The position numbers and the translations under genes are program-made. 64,000 nucleotides of DNA from Circinella minor. Lineage: Eukaryota > Mucoromycota > Mucoromycetes > Mucorales > Lichtheimiaceae. Of the stretch, positions 46,973 to 60,210 are shown piece by piece (the stretch's first letter is position 1; every line of letters starts with the position of its first letter). The notes beneath the pieces are model-generated. The model saw only the letters and a program-made list of their open reading frames with translations. It searched no databases and had not been told where the DNA came from. The stretch is taken from the NCBI GenBank assembly GCA_016758965.1, contig JAEPRB010000183.1, forward strand, positions 1 to 64,000, read 5' to 3'.

Positions 46973-49900
46973 TTACTCTTCAGCTTCACTCATAGCTTCG
47001 TCACTATCATCATCTTCATCACTGCTTTCACCTTCAGCAACATCCAAATCCATATCTAATTCTTGATCACATCCATTATAACTATCCGACATCAAGTACA
47101 CCTTTAATGTATGTTTACCAGCACTAGGTGCAATGAAATCCAACTTGACGGTCAATTTGTGAGCCAGAGTAACACGCTTGATAGCCAATAATGTCTTGGA
47201 TGATGTATCACCAATTACAATCCACCAGCCTTCATCCTTCTTTTGTGGGAAATAAGGTGCAATTACAGGACCCAATTCTTGTTCATCCTCATCATCATGT
47301 TCACGTTCCAATTGTAACTTGACATTGACCACACCACCAGAAACAACCGAATCGGGATCAGCAATATCAAATCCAACTTCCACGTTAGGATATCGATTGA
47401 CAAAGTTAGCCACGTCACGTAATTTACGATTATCCATACGTAATACTTCATTTCGTACATCATCTTCCATTTCCATAATATCAAATACAGACTCAACTTC
47501 ATTCTCTTCACAGCGTTTAATGATATCCTGTGTAAAGAATGGAACTTGTTTTAATGGAGAATCACGATCCCACATGGCTTGAACACACATTTGGGCTAAT
47601 TCCATAGCAGCCAAAGCAGGCGATAACCAACCGTTGGAAGAAATGACATCAACACAGGCTTGAATCAATGGAACAACACGACTCAAAATCAAGGATTGGT
47701 CCGATTGAAGGTCGGGTGTCAATTGCAAGCGACTGAAATGTGCTTGTAAAAGGATATTGGTCTTGATTCTTGGTGTGTTGAATTTAGGATTGGCCAATCG
47801 AACAGGTAAACGATCATAGATACGCTTGAGAACATTATCTTCATGATGTCGAATAGGAATGTTGTCAAATTCTGTTGCTGAGGCAACAATTTCTAAAAGT
47901 CCTTTGATCTTGGTAGTGCCCTTCAAACTGACGCTGAACATGTCGACGGTGGTATAGTTGATGTTATAATAAGCAGCAATCATGCCTAAGTTGAGTGGTG
48001 CTACATCCATTTCGTCTTCAATCGTAATACACTTGGTTTCTTGTAAATCATTCAAGGTGTTTTCGACCAATTCGGACAAATGATCTGACAAGTGACGATG
48101 TGTTGTACCTGATAAACCATAATAATTAGGATTGTGTGCCATACGACGATACAACAAAGACCAAGTCAAAATATCAACAGCTTCTTGTTTGTTTTCAATA
48201 GTCTTTGTAACAATCTCGGCATTAAATTGATCATGAAGTGCTTGATCTAAATGCGATTCTACAGGAATGGCTTCAAACAAAAACTTCTTGTAATATTCCT
48301 TCTTGTTGGCTTGACACATTAAAACACATTTGCCAGTATCATCATCACGTGGTCGACAAGCCCGTCCCATCATTTGTAATACATCCTTCATTGCATAATC
48401 CACATATCGATGTTCCTTGCCTTCAAAGTATTGAGTACCCATGACAACCACCATATGAGAATTCATGGGAATACCCCAGCATGTATCGCGCGATGCAACA
48501 ATTACTTGAATAGCACCAGATTCATACAATTGTTCAACAATTCGCCGGTCTTGTTTCGACAATGCCTCATGATAATAACCAATACCATGTCGTAAAGTTT
48601 CAACTAAAGTCTTGTCTTGTACACGTTCCAATAAAGGTTCAATTTCTTCTGCGCTGCATTTTAAGAAACGCGTTTCTTGATCATCACCAACACAATAGGT
48701 GATAATATCAAATGCAGTCAATCGACATTGCTTACGTGATGGTACAAACACAATAGCAGGCTTGTCGGCTGAATGTGTAGTGATTGCCAAATAGGTGGGT
48801 TTTGCCATGGCCATCATCAACGATGCAAAATGAGGGATATTGTAGCTTTGGATATGGATTTCAAGAGGAACAGGTCGAACCGAAGGATGGAAATTAAATA
48901 CAGAATGAGAAGTTGCACCTAACCATTCACCCAAATCACGAGCATTAGCCACCGAAGTACTGAGCGCCACTACACGGATGGGATGTTGTGTTTGTGATGA
49001 AATATATCGCATACGAGAAACAATAGCTTCGTAAGTAGGTCCAACTTCTTCATCGCCAATAACGTGCATCTCGTCAGCAATAAATAAACTAACATTTTGT
49101 ACATTCTTCCGTTGTTTCCATCGACGCGAAATAACATCCCATTGAGTTGGTGTACAACAGATAATATCACCTCGTTCCAACAATTTCAAATCGGCACTTG
49201 TTTCTCCCGTCAATGCAACCACTTGCTTACCACCTCCCACGTTACCAAACTTCTTTGTCCATTGAGTTACTCGATCATCTACAAGTTCTTGATAAGGCGC
49301 CACATAGACACATCGTGAATGTTCTTGTTCTTCCTTGCTCCACAAACGCATTAATGCAAATTCAGCACATACAGTTTTGCCACTACCAGTGGGCGCACCA
49401 ACAAATACATTGTCATCGGTCGTATATAATGTATTAAAAACTTGTGTTTGGATTGCATTGAAATGAGATATCCATCCATTGTATACCGATTCATATTCGA
49501 TGTTACGAAGAGCAGATACAGGTAAAGGTTGTAAATCATGCAACTCGGTATGAGGTGCATATTTTTCTGGCAAAATCAAATGCTTGAATGAGACAGGCAA
49601 CTTGGAAATTGAATGTAACCAACGATCCGAAACAACCGTAATAAAATAATTAGGTGGTAGAGGTTCATACAATGGTACTGTGAACGTCACCAAATGCTCT
49701 TCTTCAGCATAACGTTGTTTGAGCACAAAATAATCATGATACAAAATATGTTCACCATCTACATCTTCTACCATAATCCAAAATGCTTCAGCAACACCAT
49801 GAATCTTATCATCCCATTGGAAATCAGGTGTAATAGTCAATTCTACCTTGACCAACGAACGTGTTACAGGTTGAACATGAGCTTGTAAATCCAACTTGGG

Positions 49901-52900
49901 AAACTGATGAATAAATCTGTGTAAAGTCTTGCCAGCTTTAGGATTGGATACCAATTCGCCTAATTCTTGTGGGTCCAAATCGAAATAACGTTCCCAAGGG
50001 AACTCCTTGCGTTCCAAACGACGAATCAAATCACCAGGAATTTGCTTGAATTGACGCAATGGTGTCATTGATAACCATGCACGTTTTTCCACCATTTTAC
50101 ATAAATCCAATGCCTTTCTTGTCAATTGAGCCCAACCACGTTTTAAACAAATTTCAAAGACAGCTCTCAAAATACGTCCAGCACTTTGAGTAACATATAC
50201 CATATCCGATACCAATGCAAAGCCGTCTAGCTTAAGTTGTGAAATGTAGGCTTGTAATAATACATTGATCTTTGCAGTAGGTTCTTCTAAACTTTCTTTG
50301 ACAGGAATAGGTACACGTTCCAAAAGTTTGGCTAATTCCATTTTTTCTTCTTCACGGACAGGAATATATTTGAATTCATCTGACAAGGCAAACACGCGGA
50401 ATAATTCGATGTGGCTCATCATTGGTCGCAAATGTTGGTTGTATGATGACATGGAATGATGAGTGACATAATAATGGGATGCAATGCGGCCCAATTCGGT
50501 TACTTGGAAACGGCCCGACTTCTTGTCATACTTGATCAAATTACATTTGTCGAGAATAGATGCTGCCGAATGTACCAAATCAACACGCTTTTGTTCCAAG
50601 TAAGGATCATCTTCGAGATCATCTGCCGATACACTGTAAAGTGATGGATTTCGTAACATACGAACGTACAAATAAGTATAACCAAGCCATTGGACTGCTT
50701 CATCTCGGTTACGAATGGTACCCAACACAATTTCAGCATTCAAATTATCTGCCAACTTGCCAATAAACTGTGATTCAATAGGTAATTGTGTATTCAACAA
50801 AGACAAATAGTACTGCAATTCGGTATGAGCCGTGATAATAATGCCTTCACCATATGTATCGAACTGTGGACGACCTGCACGACCTAACATTTGAAGGACA
50901 TCTTGAGGTGATAATTCGACCCAACGACCCTTTTCTGGGGAATAAATTTGTGTGCCCTTGATAATAACAGCATGGGCTGGTAAATTGACACCCCAAGCCA
51001 ATGTAGCAGTGGAACAAAGCACCTTGATATGTCCATCTGCAAACAATTCTTCCACAAGAGTACGGTCAGCACGTGTCATACCAGCATGATGAATAGCAAA
51101 ACCATAAGGTAACAACTCTTGAAGATTGGCATCCTTGACTTCAGCTGCTTCTGATTGTAAAATTTCTCGACTTGCCGAATCATCTTTTAAGAATTTTGTA
51201 ATTGTATCATTTTCCAATGCCATATCACGTAATGATTTTGCCGTCTTTGCTGTTTCCTTTCGAGAATGAACAAACACCAAAACTTGATTTTCTTCACGAT
51301 TTTCAATTTGCTCTACCACCTTTTGATAACACACCTCGTTCATCACTTGGAATCGTTTGATAGCCTTCTTCTCTGTAACGCCGATGAATTGTTGTCGAAG
51401 TGGACATGGACGGAAAGTACTGTCAAAGTAATGTAAACCCTTCTTGGGATCCACACGCAAAAAGGCAGCAACATCTGCATAATTGGGTAAAGTAGCGGAT
51501 AAACCAACTAATCGAACCAATTCTTGAGTTTGTTCCATATTTCGAATTGTACGAGAAACAATACTTTCTAAAACAGGACCTCTTTCATCATGCAACAAAT
51601 GGATTTCATCAATAATAATTAAGCGGACAAGAGATGTATAACTACGATCGGTGGCCTTGCGAGTGATGATATCCCACTTTTCTGGTGTTGTCACGATAAT
51701 TTGTGTATCTGCAATTTGTTGCTTAGTCAATTGTCGATCACCAGTCAACTCGGCAACGTTGATACCATATTGATTCAATCTACTTGAAAAATTACCGACC
51801 ATTTCTTGCACTAACGCCTTCATAGGAGCAATATATACAATCTTGAACGAGTCCGTATCGATATGTCCAGTTTCGGGGTCACGATAATTATGCATGGCAC
51901 GCAATACCGTTAACATGGCCACGTTGGTTTTACCAGCACCAGTAGGAGCACACAATAATACGTTTTCATCACTCTCAAATGCCGATGGATAAAGTCGACT
52001 TTGGACACGGTTCAAACTTGTTGCACCTGAGAATGCACCTTGTGCCCAATGAGGCAATTGATTAATTGGCTTGAGTTTCTCGTCAGAAGCAAATGCTTGT
52101 GGTTTTGGTGCAGGTACATGAATTTCTTCATAACCCTTCTTGGATCGCTTGAAAGAACCATCGGGAAGTTTGACTTTTTTGTTGGACATCAAATGAGCAC
52201 CTTGTTCAAATGTCATATCATCCAAATCCAACATTTTTCGTGGTGTCACAGTAGTACCAGGTGCCAATGTTGTTGTAGTAGGTACTTGACCACGGCTACG
52301 TCCTTCTGGCTGTTGTTGTTCACCGCTTTCATCAATTTCCATGGCATTTTCAACCACACCTTTGCGTTCCAAAGCTTCACCTCGTCGTTCACGATCACCA
52401 CTTAAATCACGCAAAATCCAATCCACGTTCTTTTGTTGCATCTCAGTTTCCAACGCTGACTTTTCATCCCCTGTGGCTCTTGCTAATCGTGTACACCAAT
52501 AAATCAACTCACGGTTTTTAACAAGAACACGTACTAAGTCAAACTTGTCATAGTCAAATAAACCCACAAGCTCATTTTCACAATCGCGCATATTGACCGA
52601 TTCAGAACCCAAAATATCAAATGCTTGAACAGTCTTTTCTTGAGCTGTATGTGGATCAGGATAATGTGCTGCAATTTGTCGTTGTAACCAGAATGCATCA
52701 ATGTCATGAGGTGAAACAACGTCAGGTTTATCTGTTGCCGTGCCTCGTTTCTTTTTACGTCCACCTGCACTTTCCCCAGGAAGTACTGTTTTGAATCCTT
52801 CATCTTCGTCATCCGACACACCTTCTTCATCATCAACATATCGTTTCTTGTTTCCTGACGTTGATTGTTGTTGTTGTTCCTCTTGTGCTAATTCTGCTTG

Positions 52901-53638
52901 AGCGGCTGCTTCTTCTTCATCTTCGTCTTCTTTGATTTCAAATTGATCATCTTCCTCTTCTTCGTCTTCGTCTTCGTCAAATACCACAGCTACACCAACT
53001 TCATCATCAATAGCACCAATACGTTCACCATTTTCGTCCACGTCCATGGATTCACCTTCATTGTTATAATCGGTAATCTTTTTGGACAGATTAACAAGTT
53101 GAGCGAATTTGTCGGATTCTACAGTACCAATGACCGATTCGATTTCACGTTTTTTGTCAAAATCTTTTAATGTGTCTGTCTTGAGTGTTTCAAGTACATC
53201 ATCAGCCGCACTTCGAATAATGTCTCGTGCCTGGTCTCCCAAGTGATCATAAACAAATGACAAAATATGTTCATATGCTTCACGCGTTTCTTTGGTACGA
53301 GGTCGATAATTAAGTCCTTCCCAATCATCGGTTGCCGATAAAACAGAAGAATATCCATATGCTTTGCTAATGGCACTTTCTTCCTTTTTTCGTCGTCGTT
53401 TTTCGGCTAATTCCTCAGATCGTTCGGCTGCTTTTTTTTTCTTTTCTTCTATATCTTTGGGTGTTTCCCGTTCAGCTCGGGTACCAAATGCCTTGGGATC
53501 AATCTTGCCCCATAAGGTCTCGGGTTCTCCTGTAGGTTCTTGATCTCGACGTGGTAATCCACTACGATCGGCTTGTAAAACAAGACTGGAATTGGCTGCA
53601 TATTGGTATTGATTGGCTTTTGCAATGTTTTCAGCCAT
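46973..53638 (-). CDS. BRR2: U5 snRNP RNA helicase BRR2 (SNRNP200)
   Basis: A single uninterrupted frame of 2221 aa. The N-terminus, with [20 protein letters not shown] and [17 protein letters not shown], is diagnostic for BRR2. A PWI-like region and acidic stretches (residues 215-290) follow. The first helicase cassette has Walker [14 protein letters not shown] (about 562), [16 protein letters not shown], and [12 protein letters not shown]. It has its own Sec63 unit ([15 protein letters not shown]). The second cassette has GAPTGSGKT (about 1413), [13 protein letters not shown] and [11 protein letters not shown], then a second Sec63 unit and an acidic end. BRR2 unwinds U4/U6 during spliceosome activation; cassette 1 is the active motor and cassette 2 is regulatory. 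The 6.7-kb coding sequence has no intron, unlike most neighbours. The gene is complete and appears intact. Confidence 0.97.
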   Translation of the reverse strand: MAENIAKANQYQYAANSSLVLQADRSGLPRRDQEPTGEPETLWGKIDPKAFGTRAERETPKDIEEKKKKAAERSEELAEKRRRKKEESAISKAYGYSSVLSATDDWEGLNYRPRTKETREAYEHILSFVYDHLGDQARDIIRSAADDVLETLKTDTLKDFDKKREIESVIGTVESDKFAQLVNLSKKITDYNNEGESMDVDENGERIGAIDDEVGVAVVFDEDEDEEEEDDQFEIKEDEDEEEAAAQAELAQEEQQQQSTSGNKKRYVDDEEGVSDDEDEGFKTVLPGESAGGRKKKRGTATDKPDVVSPHDIDAFWLQRQIAAHYPDPHTAQEKTVQAFDILGSESVNMRDCENELVGLFDYDKFDLVRVLVKNRELIYWCTRLARATGDEKSALETEMQQKNVDWILRDLSGDRERRGEALERKGVVENAMEIDESGEQQQPEGRSRGQVPTTTTLAPGTTVTPRKMLDLDDMTFEQGAHLMSNKKVKLPDGSFKRSKKGYEEIHVPAPKPQAFASDEKLKPINQLPHWAQGAFSGATSLNRVQSRLYPSAFESDENVLLCAPTGAGKTNVAMLTVLRAMHNYRDPETGHIDTDSFKIVYIAPMKALVQEMVGNFSSRLNQYGINVAELTGDRQLTKQQIADTQIIVTTPEKWDIITRKATDRSYTSLVRLIIIDEIHLLHDERGPVLESIVSRTIRNMEQTQELVRLVGLSATLPNYADVAAFLRVDPKKGLHYFDSTFRPCPLRQQFIGVTEKKAIKRFQVMNEVCYQKVVEQIENREENQVLVFVHSRKETAKTAKSLRDMALENDTITKFLKDDSASREILQSEAAEVKDANLQELLPYGFAIHHAGMTRADRTLVEELFADGHIKVLCSTATLAWGVNLPAHAVIIKGTQIYSPEKGRWVELSPQDVLQMLGRAGRPQFDTYGEGIIITAHTELQYYLSLLNTQLPIESQFIGKLADNLNAEIVLGTIRNRDEAVQWLGYTYLYVRMLRNPSLYSVSADDLEDDPYLEQKRVDLVHSAASILDKCNLIKYDKKSGRFQVTELGRIASHYYVTHHSMSSYNQHLRPMMSHIELFRVFALSDEFKYIPVREEEKMELAKLLERVPIPVKESLEEPTAKINVLLQAYISQLKLDGFALVSDMVYVTQSAGRILRAVFEICLKRGWAQLTRKALDLCKMVEKRAWLSMTPLRQFKQIPGDLIRRLERKEFPWERYFDLDPQELGELVSNPKAGKTLHRFIHQFPKLDLQAHVQPVTRSLVKVELTITPDFQWDDKIHGVAEAFWIMVEDVDGEHILYHDYFVLKQRYAEEEHLVTFTVPLYEPLPPNYFITVVSDRWLHSISKLPVSFKHLILPEKYAPHTELHDLQPLPVSALRNIEYESVYNGWISHFNAIQTQVFNTLYTTDDNVFVGAPTGSGKTVCAEFALMRLWSKEEQEHSRCVYVAPYQELVDDRVTQWTKKFGNVGGGKQVVALTGETSADLKLLERGDIICCTPTQWDVISRRWKQRKNVQNVSLFIADEMHVIGDEEVGPTYEAIVSRMRYISSQTQHPIRVVALSTSVANARDLGEWLGATSHSVFNFHPSVRPVPLEIHIQSYNIPHFASLMMAMAKPTYLAITTHSADKPAIVFVPSRKQCRLTAFDIITYCVGDDQETRFLKCSAEEIEPLLERVQDKTLVETLRHGIGYYHEALSKQDRRIVEQLYESGAIQVIVASRDTCWGIPMNSHMVVVMGTQYFEGKEHRYVDYAMKDVLQMMGRACRPRDDDTGKCVLMCQANKKEYYKKFLFEAIPVESHLDQALHDQFNAEIVTKTIENKQEAVDILTWSLLYRRMAHNPNYYGLSGTTHRHLSDHLSELVENTLNDLQETKCITIEDEMDVAPLNLGMIAAYYNINYTTVDMFSVSLKGTTKIKGLLEIVASATEFDNIPIRHHEDNVLKRIYDRLPVRLANPKFNTPRIKTNILLQAHFSRLQLTPDLQSDQSLILSRVVPLIQACVDVISSNGWLSPALAAMELAQMCVQAMWDRDSPLKQVPFFTQDIIKRCEENEVESVFDIMEMEDDVRNEVLRMDNRKLRDVANFVNRYPNVEVGFDIADPDSVVSGGVVNVKLQLEREHDDEDEQELGPVIAPYFPQKKDEGWWIVIGDTSSKTLLAIKRVTLAHKLTVKLDFIAPSAGKHTLKVYLMSDSYNGCDQELDMDLDVAEGESSDEDDDSDEAMSEAEE

Positions 53639-54822
53639 GATGTGTCAGTTGTTTCTTTTATTCAGAAAAAAGTTGATTACTAGTTGTTGTGTTTGCTTTT
53701 AATCGTCAAGTTAATTTGTTGTTATTCTTGTCTTTTTGTTGACGAATTAAAATAAAATAGAGAGAGTGAATTAAATTAATATATATGTATAAAAAAAAAA
53801 AAAGAAAGAAACACTAATGCAGAAAATGAAAGAAAACCGTGGCGAAGCAAAGAGCATTCGTGTTCACTCCTTCTCCCAATACTTAAATCGGCTATTCAAC
53901 CTATTCACTAGTGTCGGAGTGGCTTATCAAGCAGATGATTGGTTGATTTTTCTCTTTTATTTTATGATTTATCACGAAATATGGATTGAAGTACCATCCT
54001 TTACCAACAAATCATCATGCATAAAGTAAAGACAATAAATGAAAGATAAAACGTATAATAATAGTATAATTTTACAAAAAAAAAAGAAAGAGTTATAAAA
54101 GTACACTATAGAATAAGGAGAGATGAATAAATCAATATTTTTAGTTTTAATATACAGTATTAAGGAGCATCAGGTAGCATTTCTAAAAAAAAAAAAAAAA
54201 GATGTCCACTTTTGTCTATTAACTACGCAAATTTGTGAATCCTATCAATGTATTCAATAAATAATTATTTTTCTTTACACGTAGTAATATTGACTAATAC
54301 ATCTAATTTTTTAAAAATGAACGAAGAGTTTCGTTTTATCAAGTATCGAAGTTATTACATCTGCCATTCTATTCAACTGCAATACAACCAACAGTATATA
54401 TGTAATTGTGAATTTATTATGACATTGATCTTAATTATGCTTATAACTTACTCTTTGCACTCAACAAGTTGGGATATTACGATGTCTGCTACTGTCGAAT
54501 ACAATTTTTTTTTAAAAAAATATTTATCAGCAAGTGATGCGTGTACTAAATATATATAAAAGTAATGATTAAACAAGTATCAAAAGATATACATATATAT
54601 ATAAATGTATGTATCAACTCATAATGACTAATACGATGAAGGCTTCTCATATACCTAAAGAGAATGAGGTGACTATTAAGCCAGTAGTTGGTGTTATTGA
54701 ATATCATACGACCAAGATTTTGTTGTCAGTTGGTGCGGGTTTACACGTAAAAGAAAATATTCAGTGGATTCTCTTTTCGTTTTCCTCTTTTTTTATGCAA
54801 AGAGATCGTTCTAGCGAGAAAT
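53639..54822. other. divergent intergenic region, BRR2 promoter and upstream of the Myb-like gene
   Basis: AT-rich. Plus-strand frames at 53817-54029, 54248-54559 and 54609-54836 lack family resemblance or partner exons. No gene supported. Confidence 0.45.
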
Positions 54823-56282
54823 ATGGCTCCCACTGATCAAACAGAAACTTCATCCACAGGTTCGTTTTTGACGACGTGAATTTTACTTGATCGTGTTATT
54901 TTTTTGTCTTCAAGGAACGCGTGTTAAAAAAATATATAAAAATAATAGGTCGCACCCCTAGAGTAATTCCCGCATCGCCAGTCCTTAAACCACGTAAAAA
55001 ACATATTCCATGGGACTCTGATTTTGGAACAAACAATAAAGATTCTTCTGTTGAACGTTTAGTCAAGTGGCTCTTACAAGGTCAAGTTTATCAACATTGG
55101 CAAGAAGGAGTTAATGAAGCTGGTGAAACAGTTACTAAAAAAGCATTGACGGAAGAATTCCTCAACGAATTACTTAAAGGCGGAATCGATTATCGTAAAC
55201 TAGCAGATATTCAAACCAAAATATATCAATTAGAACATGATTTTGGAAAGGCACGCGATTGGATTATAAGGTTTAGACCTGAAGAAAAGGATAGTTCTAC
55301 TCATACTGAAGCAACACGTGGTAAGCTTGTTAAAATATAATGGATAATATCTGATTACTTTTTAATAACTCATTCCATTTTTTTATGATATTATTATACT
55401 AGCTGCTGTGGTCCAAAAATGCAAGTATTATTATCGGCTTGAACCAGTTTTTGGAAAATATTTGGGTTTCCCATCCGTGGAGGAACTTATATCTGTTCGA
55501 ACACCACCATCAAAGAAATCTACAAATAAGAACGTTTCTTCATCCCCATCCCCATCACCGTCCGTATCATCATCAGCTCCAGTGCAATCACATCTCTCAC
55601 CAAGTCCCAGAACCGCTCTATCAAACAGACCATCATTGTATAATCTCATCGAGTCTATAGTTAGAAATCAACAAAGGACAGTGACAAACAACTCCCACCC
55701 TGTAAATACAGAAGGTAAGTTTATAGTGGTAGTGGTAGTGGTAGTGGTAGTGATAAAATAGAATAGAATAGAATAGAATAGAATAGGACAACTGACTGAT
55801 ATTTACCGCATTGTCTACTATTAAAATCACATTTCTCAGCAAGGGAATTGACAGATGCTCTGCCAACACAGCAACAGGAAGATGAAAATAATAGTACCCA
55901 AACATCATCAATATTACCAGCCACAGCTACTACACCTGAAGATAGTTCAAGGGCACCCGATGACTCATATGTACCAACATCATTAAACATTCTCGAAAAG
56001 ACACTCGGGGCAGAGGTTGATCAACAAGTTATGGAAAGTAAAGAACGTGTAGAGTTGGAAAGATTGAAATTGGAAGAAAAAAAACATAACGACCGAATGG
56101 AAATAAAGAAACGAAAATTGGATTTAAATGAATTAAAATTGTCACAAGAATATGATATCAAAAAAAGAAAATCTACTGCAGAAATTCTTGCATCACATGC
56201 ACAATTGATCTCAGAGTTAAGAGCATTAGGGTTACCCAATGCTGACATTGTAGATTACATGAGAAAGGCTGAAAGTGCATAA
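54823..56282 (+). CDS. Myb/trihelix-like putative DNA-binding protein with C-terminal coiled coil
   Basis: Four exons (54823-54859, 54949-55320, 55403-55714, 55840-56282) give 387 aa; the first donor (GTTCGT) is weak. The N-terminal domain has WDSDFGTNNKDSSVERLVKW, LLQGQVYQHWQEGVNEAGET then TKKALTEEFLNELL, IDYRKLADIQTKIYQLEHDF and ARDW. That is a three-helix layout of Myb/SANT-like domains found in many Mucoromycota proteins (my recollection of a multi-copy family). YYYRLEPVFG closes the domain. A Ser/Pro-rich linker follows (VSSSPSPSPSVSSS). The C-terminus is a highly charged coiled coil (RLKLEEKKHNDRMEIKKRKL, about residues 310-365) ending ISELRALGLPNADIVDYMRK. A nuclear, possibly transposon-derived or regulatory role is inference. 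Confidence 0.7.
55725..55788. repeat. (GTGGTA)n and (GAATA)n microsatellites in an intron
   Basis: About four GTGGTA units pass directly into six GAATA-type units inside the third intron of the Myb-like gene. Confidence 0.85.
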
Positions 56283-56677
56283 TAATAACTCTACTACTTA
56301 GTAAAAAAGCATTATCATTATATATATAGACTATTATTTTTACTCTTTTCCCTTTTCTCCCTCATAGTTATCTTTTTACTTTTGCATATCATCGCTATTT
56401 TTTCTTTATAAAAAAGATATAAATTTTAGTCTTATTAACCATATCATTTAATTTCTTAGTACATTGTGAAAACTATTTTGAGTAAATTGAATAAATAAAA
56501 TTTGCAACAGCAGTTTTTATATCATTTTATATACTGTATTTTCGTGTGTTTGTACGTATAAAAAAATAGAAGGGATTCAAAGATAGAGAAAAATAATAAG
56601 TTATGGTAATCTAGTAATGGGTTTAAAATATAAAAAATAAAAGTACACTTCAAAAAAAAAAAATCGAATTATGTTGT
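56283..56677. other. convergent 3' region
   Basis: Between stops of the Myb-like gene (+) and the GH31 gene (-). AT-rich with AATAAA signals. No gene. Confidence 0.5.
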
Positions 56678-59600
56678 TTAACGGAACTTGACGGTGAATT
56701 TACAAGACAAGTCAATATCAAGGTCTTCAGCAACAAGAGCACCATCTTTCTTGGTAACCTTGACCTTATCACCCTTATAGGAAGCTGTAGTAAGTTCTTC
56801 TTGGGCACCAATAATCTTAATGGCGCCAATTTTTTCAGTGTCCTTATAACCGAATTCACCACGGGCTTTCAAGACACCATTCTTATAAGTGAAAGTAATA
56901 TCCGAAGTTTCGGGTTGTTCGACAGAGTGTTGATCATCAATGTACAAACGACCTTCTGCTCTACCCTTCTTGTCAAGAGCAATGACCAAAGTGTAAGGAC
57001 TAGCATAAGTATCAGTAACCAAATATTCAGGGGTTTTGGTGGGTAAGATAGAACCACCACGAATGTGGAGAGGAATATGTTCCATTTCGGCTTCAAGAGT
57101 GATCTTTTCTTCAGCAGAAGTAGATTCATAAGCTTCATTAGTGTACCAATCATACCAAATACCCTTAGGGAATTGGGCGTCGACGGAGGTAGCATTTTCT
57201 TCAACAACGGGAGTAAGAAGAAGGTCAGTACCAATCAAAACTTGAACATCGTTATCCAAGAAGGTTTCTTCTTCAGGATATTCAAAGATCAATGGACGCC
57301 AGACACCCTAATCATTAGTGATAAAATATTAATGTTAATATTATGATAAATAAAAGAAAAATATTCTTTTTTCTGTCCTCTCGCTCACACAATCGATCTT
57401 TTTTCACGATAATATTATATATACATACAGTTCCGACTCTATGAGATTCTTCAAACAAAGTATAGTAGTAAGGTAACAAAGAGTAACGAATAGAAAGAGC
57501 ACGTCGACTAGCTTCAGCGGTTCTGTCCCATACGAAAGGTTCTTGGTTGATGGTACCCAATGTGTTGTGATTACGAGCGAAAGGATAGAAAGCACCCAAT
57601 TCCATCCATCGAGTACAAAGAGTTTCAGTTGTGTTTAAGAAGAAACCACAAACATCAGCACCACTGTAGGAAACACCAAACATTTGGAAATTGAAAATTT
57701 CAGAAATGGAACTCTTAAGCTTTTCCCATTGAGAATGGTTATCGCCAGTCCAATGGCCTACGTGCTATACACAAATTAAATGTCATGATTAATATTATGA
57801 TTCTGAATGTTTTATGTATATATATACTTACTTGACCAGATCCGGCGAAACTTGCACGGGTCAACAAGAAAGGACGTTCGGTAGGTTTGTATTTGAGAAG
57901 AATCTATTATAGTTTTGATTATATTGAATGATTAGTCGGTATTAACAATTAATATCTTCGACTAGCCGAAAAAAAAGAAAATAAACTTACATCGCGAGTA
58001 AGGCTACATTCAGCGTGGCCATAAAGATTATGGATATCATAATGAGGAATATCACCATAGTGGAGAGCAGTCATTGGAGCAGTACGTTCGGATAAGTTAC
58101 CCCCACCGCTATTAATAGCATATTTGGGATAAAGCAAGTTACGAGAATCACCAGGAACGCCGGTACCCATAGCATCAAGGGCAATTTGTTCTTGAGCATG
58201 AACCTTAGCGGCTTCTTCTGGATCCATTTCAAATTGTATTTGAGGATCAGTATTGGCCTTTCCAGTACCACATGATCCCAAACAGAAAGAAGCAGGTTCA
58301 TTCATGTCGATCCACAAACCATCCAAATCAAGTAACTTCATCCATTCGGTAATTTCATACTCCCAGAATTCAGCTGTCTTGGGATGCCACCAGTCAGGGA
58401 AAGCAGTGTAACCAGGCCAGACTTGACCTTGTAATTCGGAACCATCGTTGTTCTTGAGGAAGACATCCATTTCGCGACCACGTTCATAAGGTGGATAACT
58501 ATCATTGGTGCTCAATGCAGGATCAACCATGGTGATCATACGTTGAGAGTTAGCGTGCATCTTTTTGCTGAGGGCGATCATTGATTCTTCAGGGAAGTTG
58601 ACAGGGTCAAAAGTGAAATCCTTTTCGTGATCCATATAGTCGATATCAACCCAGATGGTTTCCACTGTTTAAAGAGTTGAGCATGGATTACGTTAGCGAT
58701 AATATATAAAATATAATTAATAAAAATACTTACATGGAATATTAGCTTCCTTGTAACCATCAACAGCCCAGTTGACATGGCTAATGTTATTGAAACCATA
58801 ACGACAATGGTGCCAACCCAACATCCACAATGCTAGTATATAATAAATTAGTACATCATTATTTTATTGAATATTTTATCACTCTCGCACACTCTAGAAG
58901 AATGATTGTTTTGTAACTTACCAGGCATGAAAGGCTTGCCAACCAAATCAGTATATGCTTCAAGTACAGAGTTTGGTCTGCCGTCCTTTGGAACGAAAAA
59001 GTAAAATTCTAAAATACCACCAATGACTTTATAGGTCACACGGCCTTCAGCAAAGAAAACATCCATACCATGGGCGTTCAACAAAAAGACACCGTGAGCT
59101 TTACCATCACGGATTTCATTATAATAAGGATGAGCACCATAACTGTATAATAAAAAACAAGTAATTGTTAGTTCGCGCTCGATTATATATAGAATATAAA
59201 AGCCTTTTGTATGTATTTGTATCATATAATATTTACATATTTTCGTAGAATCTAATAAAAAAGAATTGAGAAATAGCGAGTGAGCTTATGAGAACTTCTG
59301 TGTAACAAATTTTTGATCTATATAATTTCAGAAACTTTTAACTTACGGAGTACCAGCATCACGAGCGAAAATAGTTGTTACATTCTGTTAATATGAAAAG
59401 ATTATTGTTTGGTAAATGAATCAGTTGCTGTTGTGTACCGTGAATTAAGAATCACATCCTTGGATGTGTCCTCTTACCTTAAGGTTGTTGCGACGGAAGG
59501 GTGCAGTGGTTTCACCAACACCATAAAGATTAGCATCATCAGGAACAGCAGACGACAATTCAAGATACTGATCTTCAAATACGAGGGGATAGTCATTGGT

Positions 59601-60210
59601 ATCAAATAGAACTTCTTTGTCATGCTTGCGAGTAACCTTAAAACCAAATGGATTTTCAGTATATGAAAAGTCGTAATTGGTCTTCTTTGCAGGTTTTCGA
59701 AGTTTAGGACGTTCCATACCATAGGTTGAATCGGGAACAGGAAATTGCTTTGCGTCCTTGTCTGCAATCTATTTCATGTCATTATATAGGCATATGATAA
59801 TAATTGTGAGCATAAATATCCATATAGTATAATATATTACAGAATGTTATAAAATCAAAATATATGCTATACAGTACCTTGACATGAAGACGTTCAGCTG
59901 TTTCATAGTCGACGTTTACAATTAAATCGTTGATAGTTTTGCCGTAAAAGTCATTGTCACCTTTATTTATTTCTAATGGGATTTCAAGACCTGTCTTTGT
60001 TTTATGTGGTTTTCCTTTAACGGCATAACCTGGCGCCAAAGAAGATACATCTATTTAATTATTATTGATATAATAATGTTAATAATTATTGTTTTTTAAG
60101 AGTAAAAGAAAAAAAATGTATTAATGATACATGCCATAATCTTGAGCAAATACTCCCGTAAAAGAGAAGGCAACAACTGCCAACAAAATATGAGTTTTTG
60201 TTGTTCTCAT
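56678..60210 (-). CDS. secreted GH31 alpha-glucosidase
   Basis: Ten exons on the minus strand: 60210-60135, 60050-59878, 59768-59478, 59385-59348, 59142-58922, 58832-58734, 58664-57991, 57903-57832, 57764-57429 and 57307-56678, giving 869 aa. The signal peptide is MRTTKTHILLAVVAFSFTGV. The galactose-mutarotase-like N-domain has DDANLYGVGETTAPFRR. The barrel starts LWMLGWHHCRYGF, then IPLETIWVDIDYMDHEKDFT. The nucleophile lies in DGLWIDMNEPASF (Asp near residue 419) and the acid/base in HVGHWTGDN (Asp near residue 556). QMFGVSYSGADVCGF and a beta-sandwich C-terminal part follow. It releases glucose from maltose/starch ends in the secretory route or outside the cell; acid alpha-glucosidase/maltase type rather than ER glucosidase II is my reading from the GAA-like blocks. 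The first intron seems to use GC-AG. Confidence 0.93.

Noticed and set aside
53817..54029. 70-codon plus-strand frame upstream of BRR2
   Set aside because: No family resemblance, no splice partner, and it overlaps the likely BRR2 promoter.
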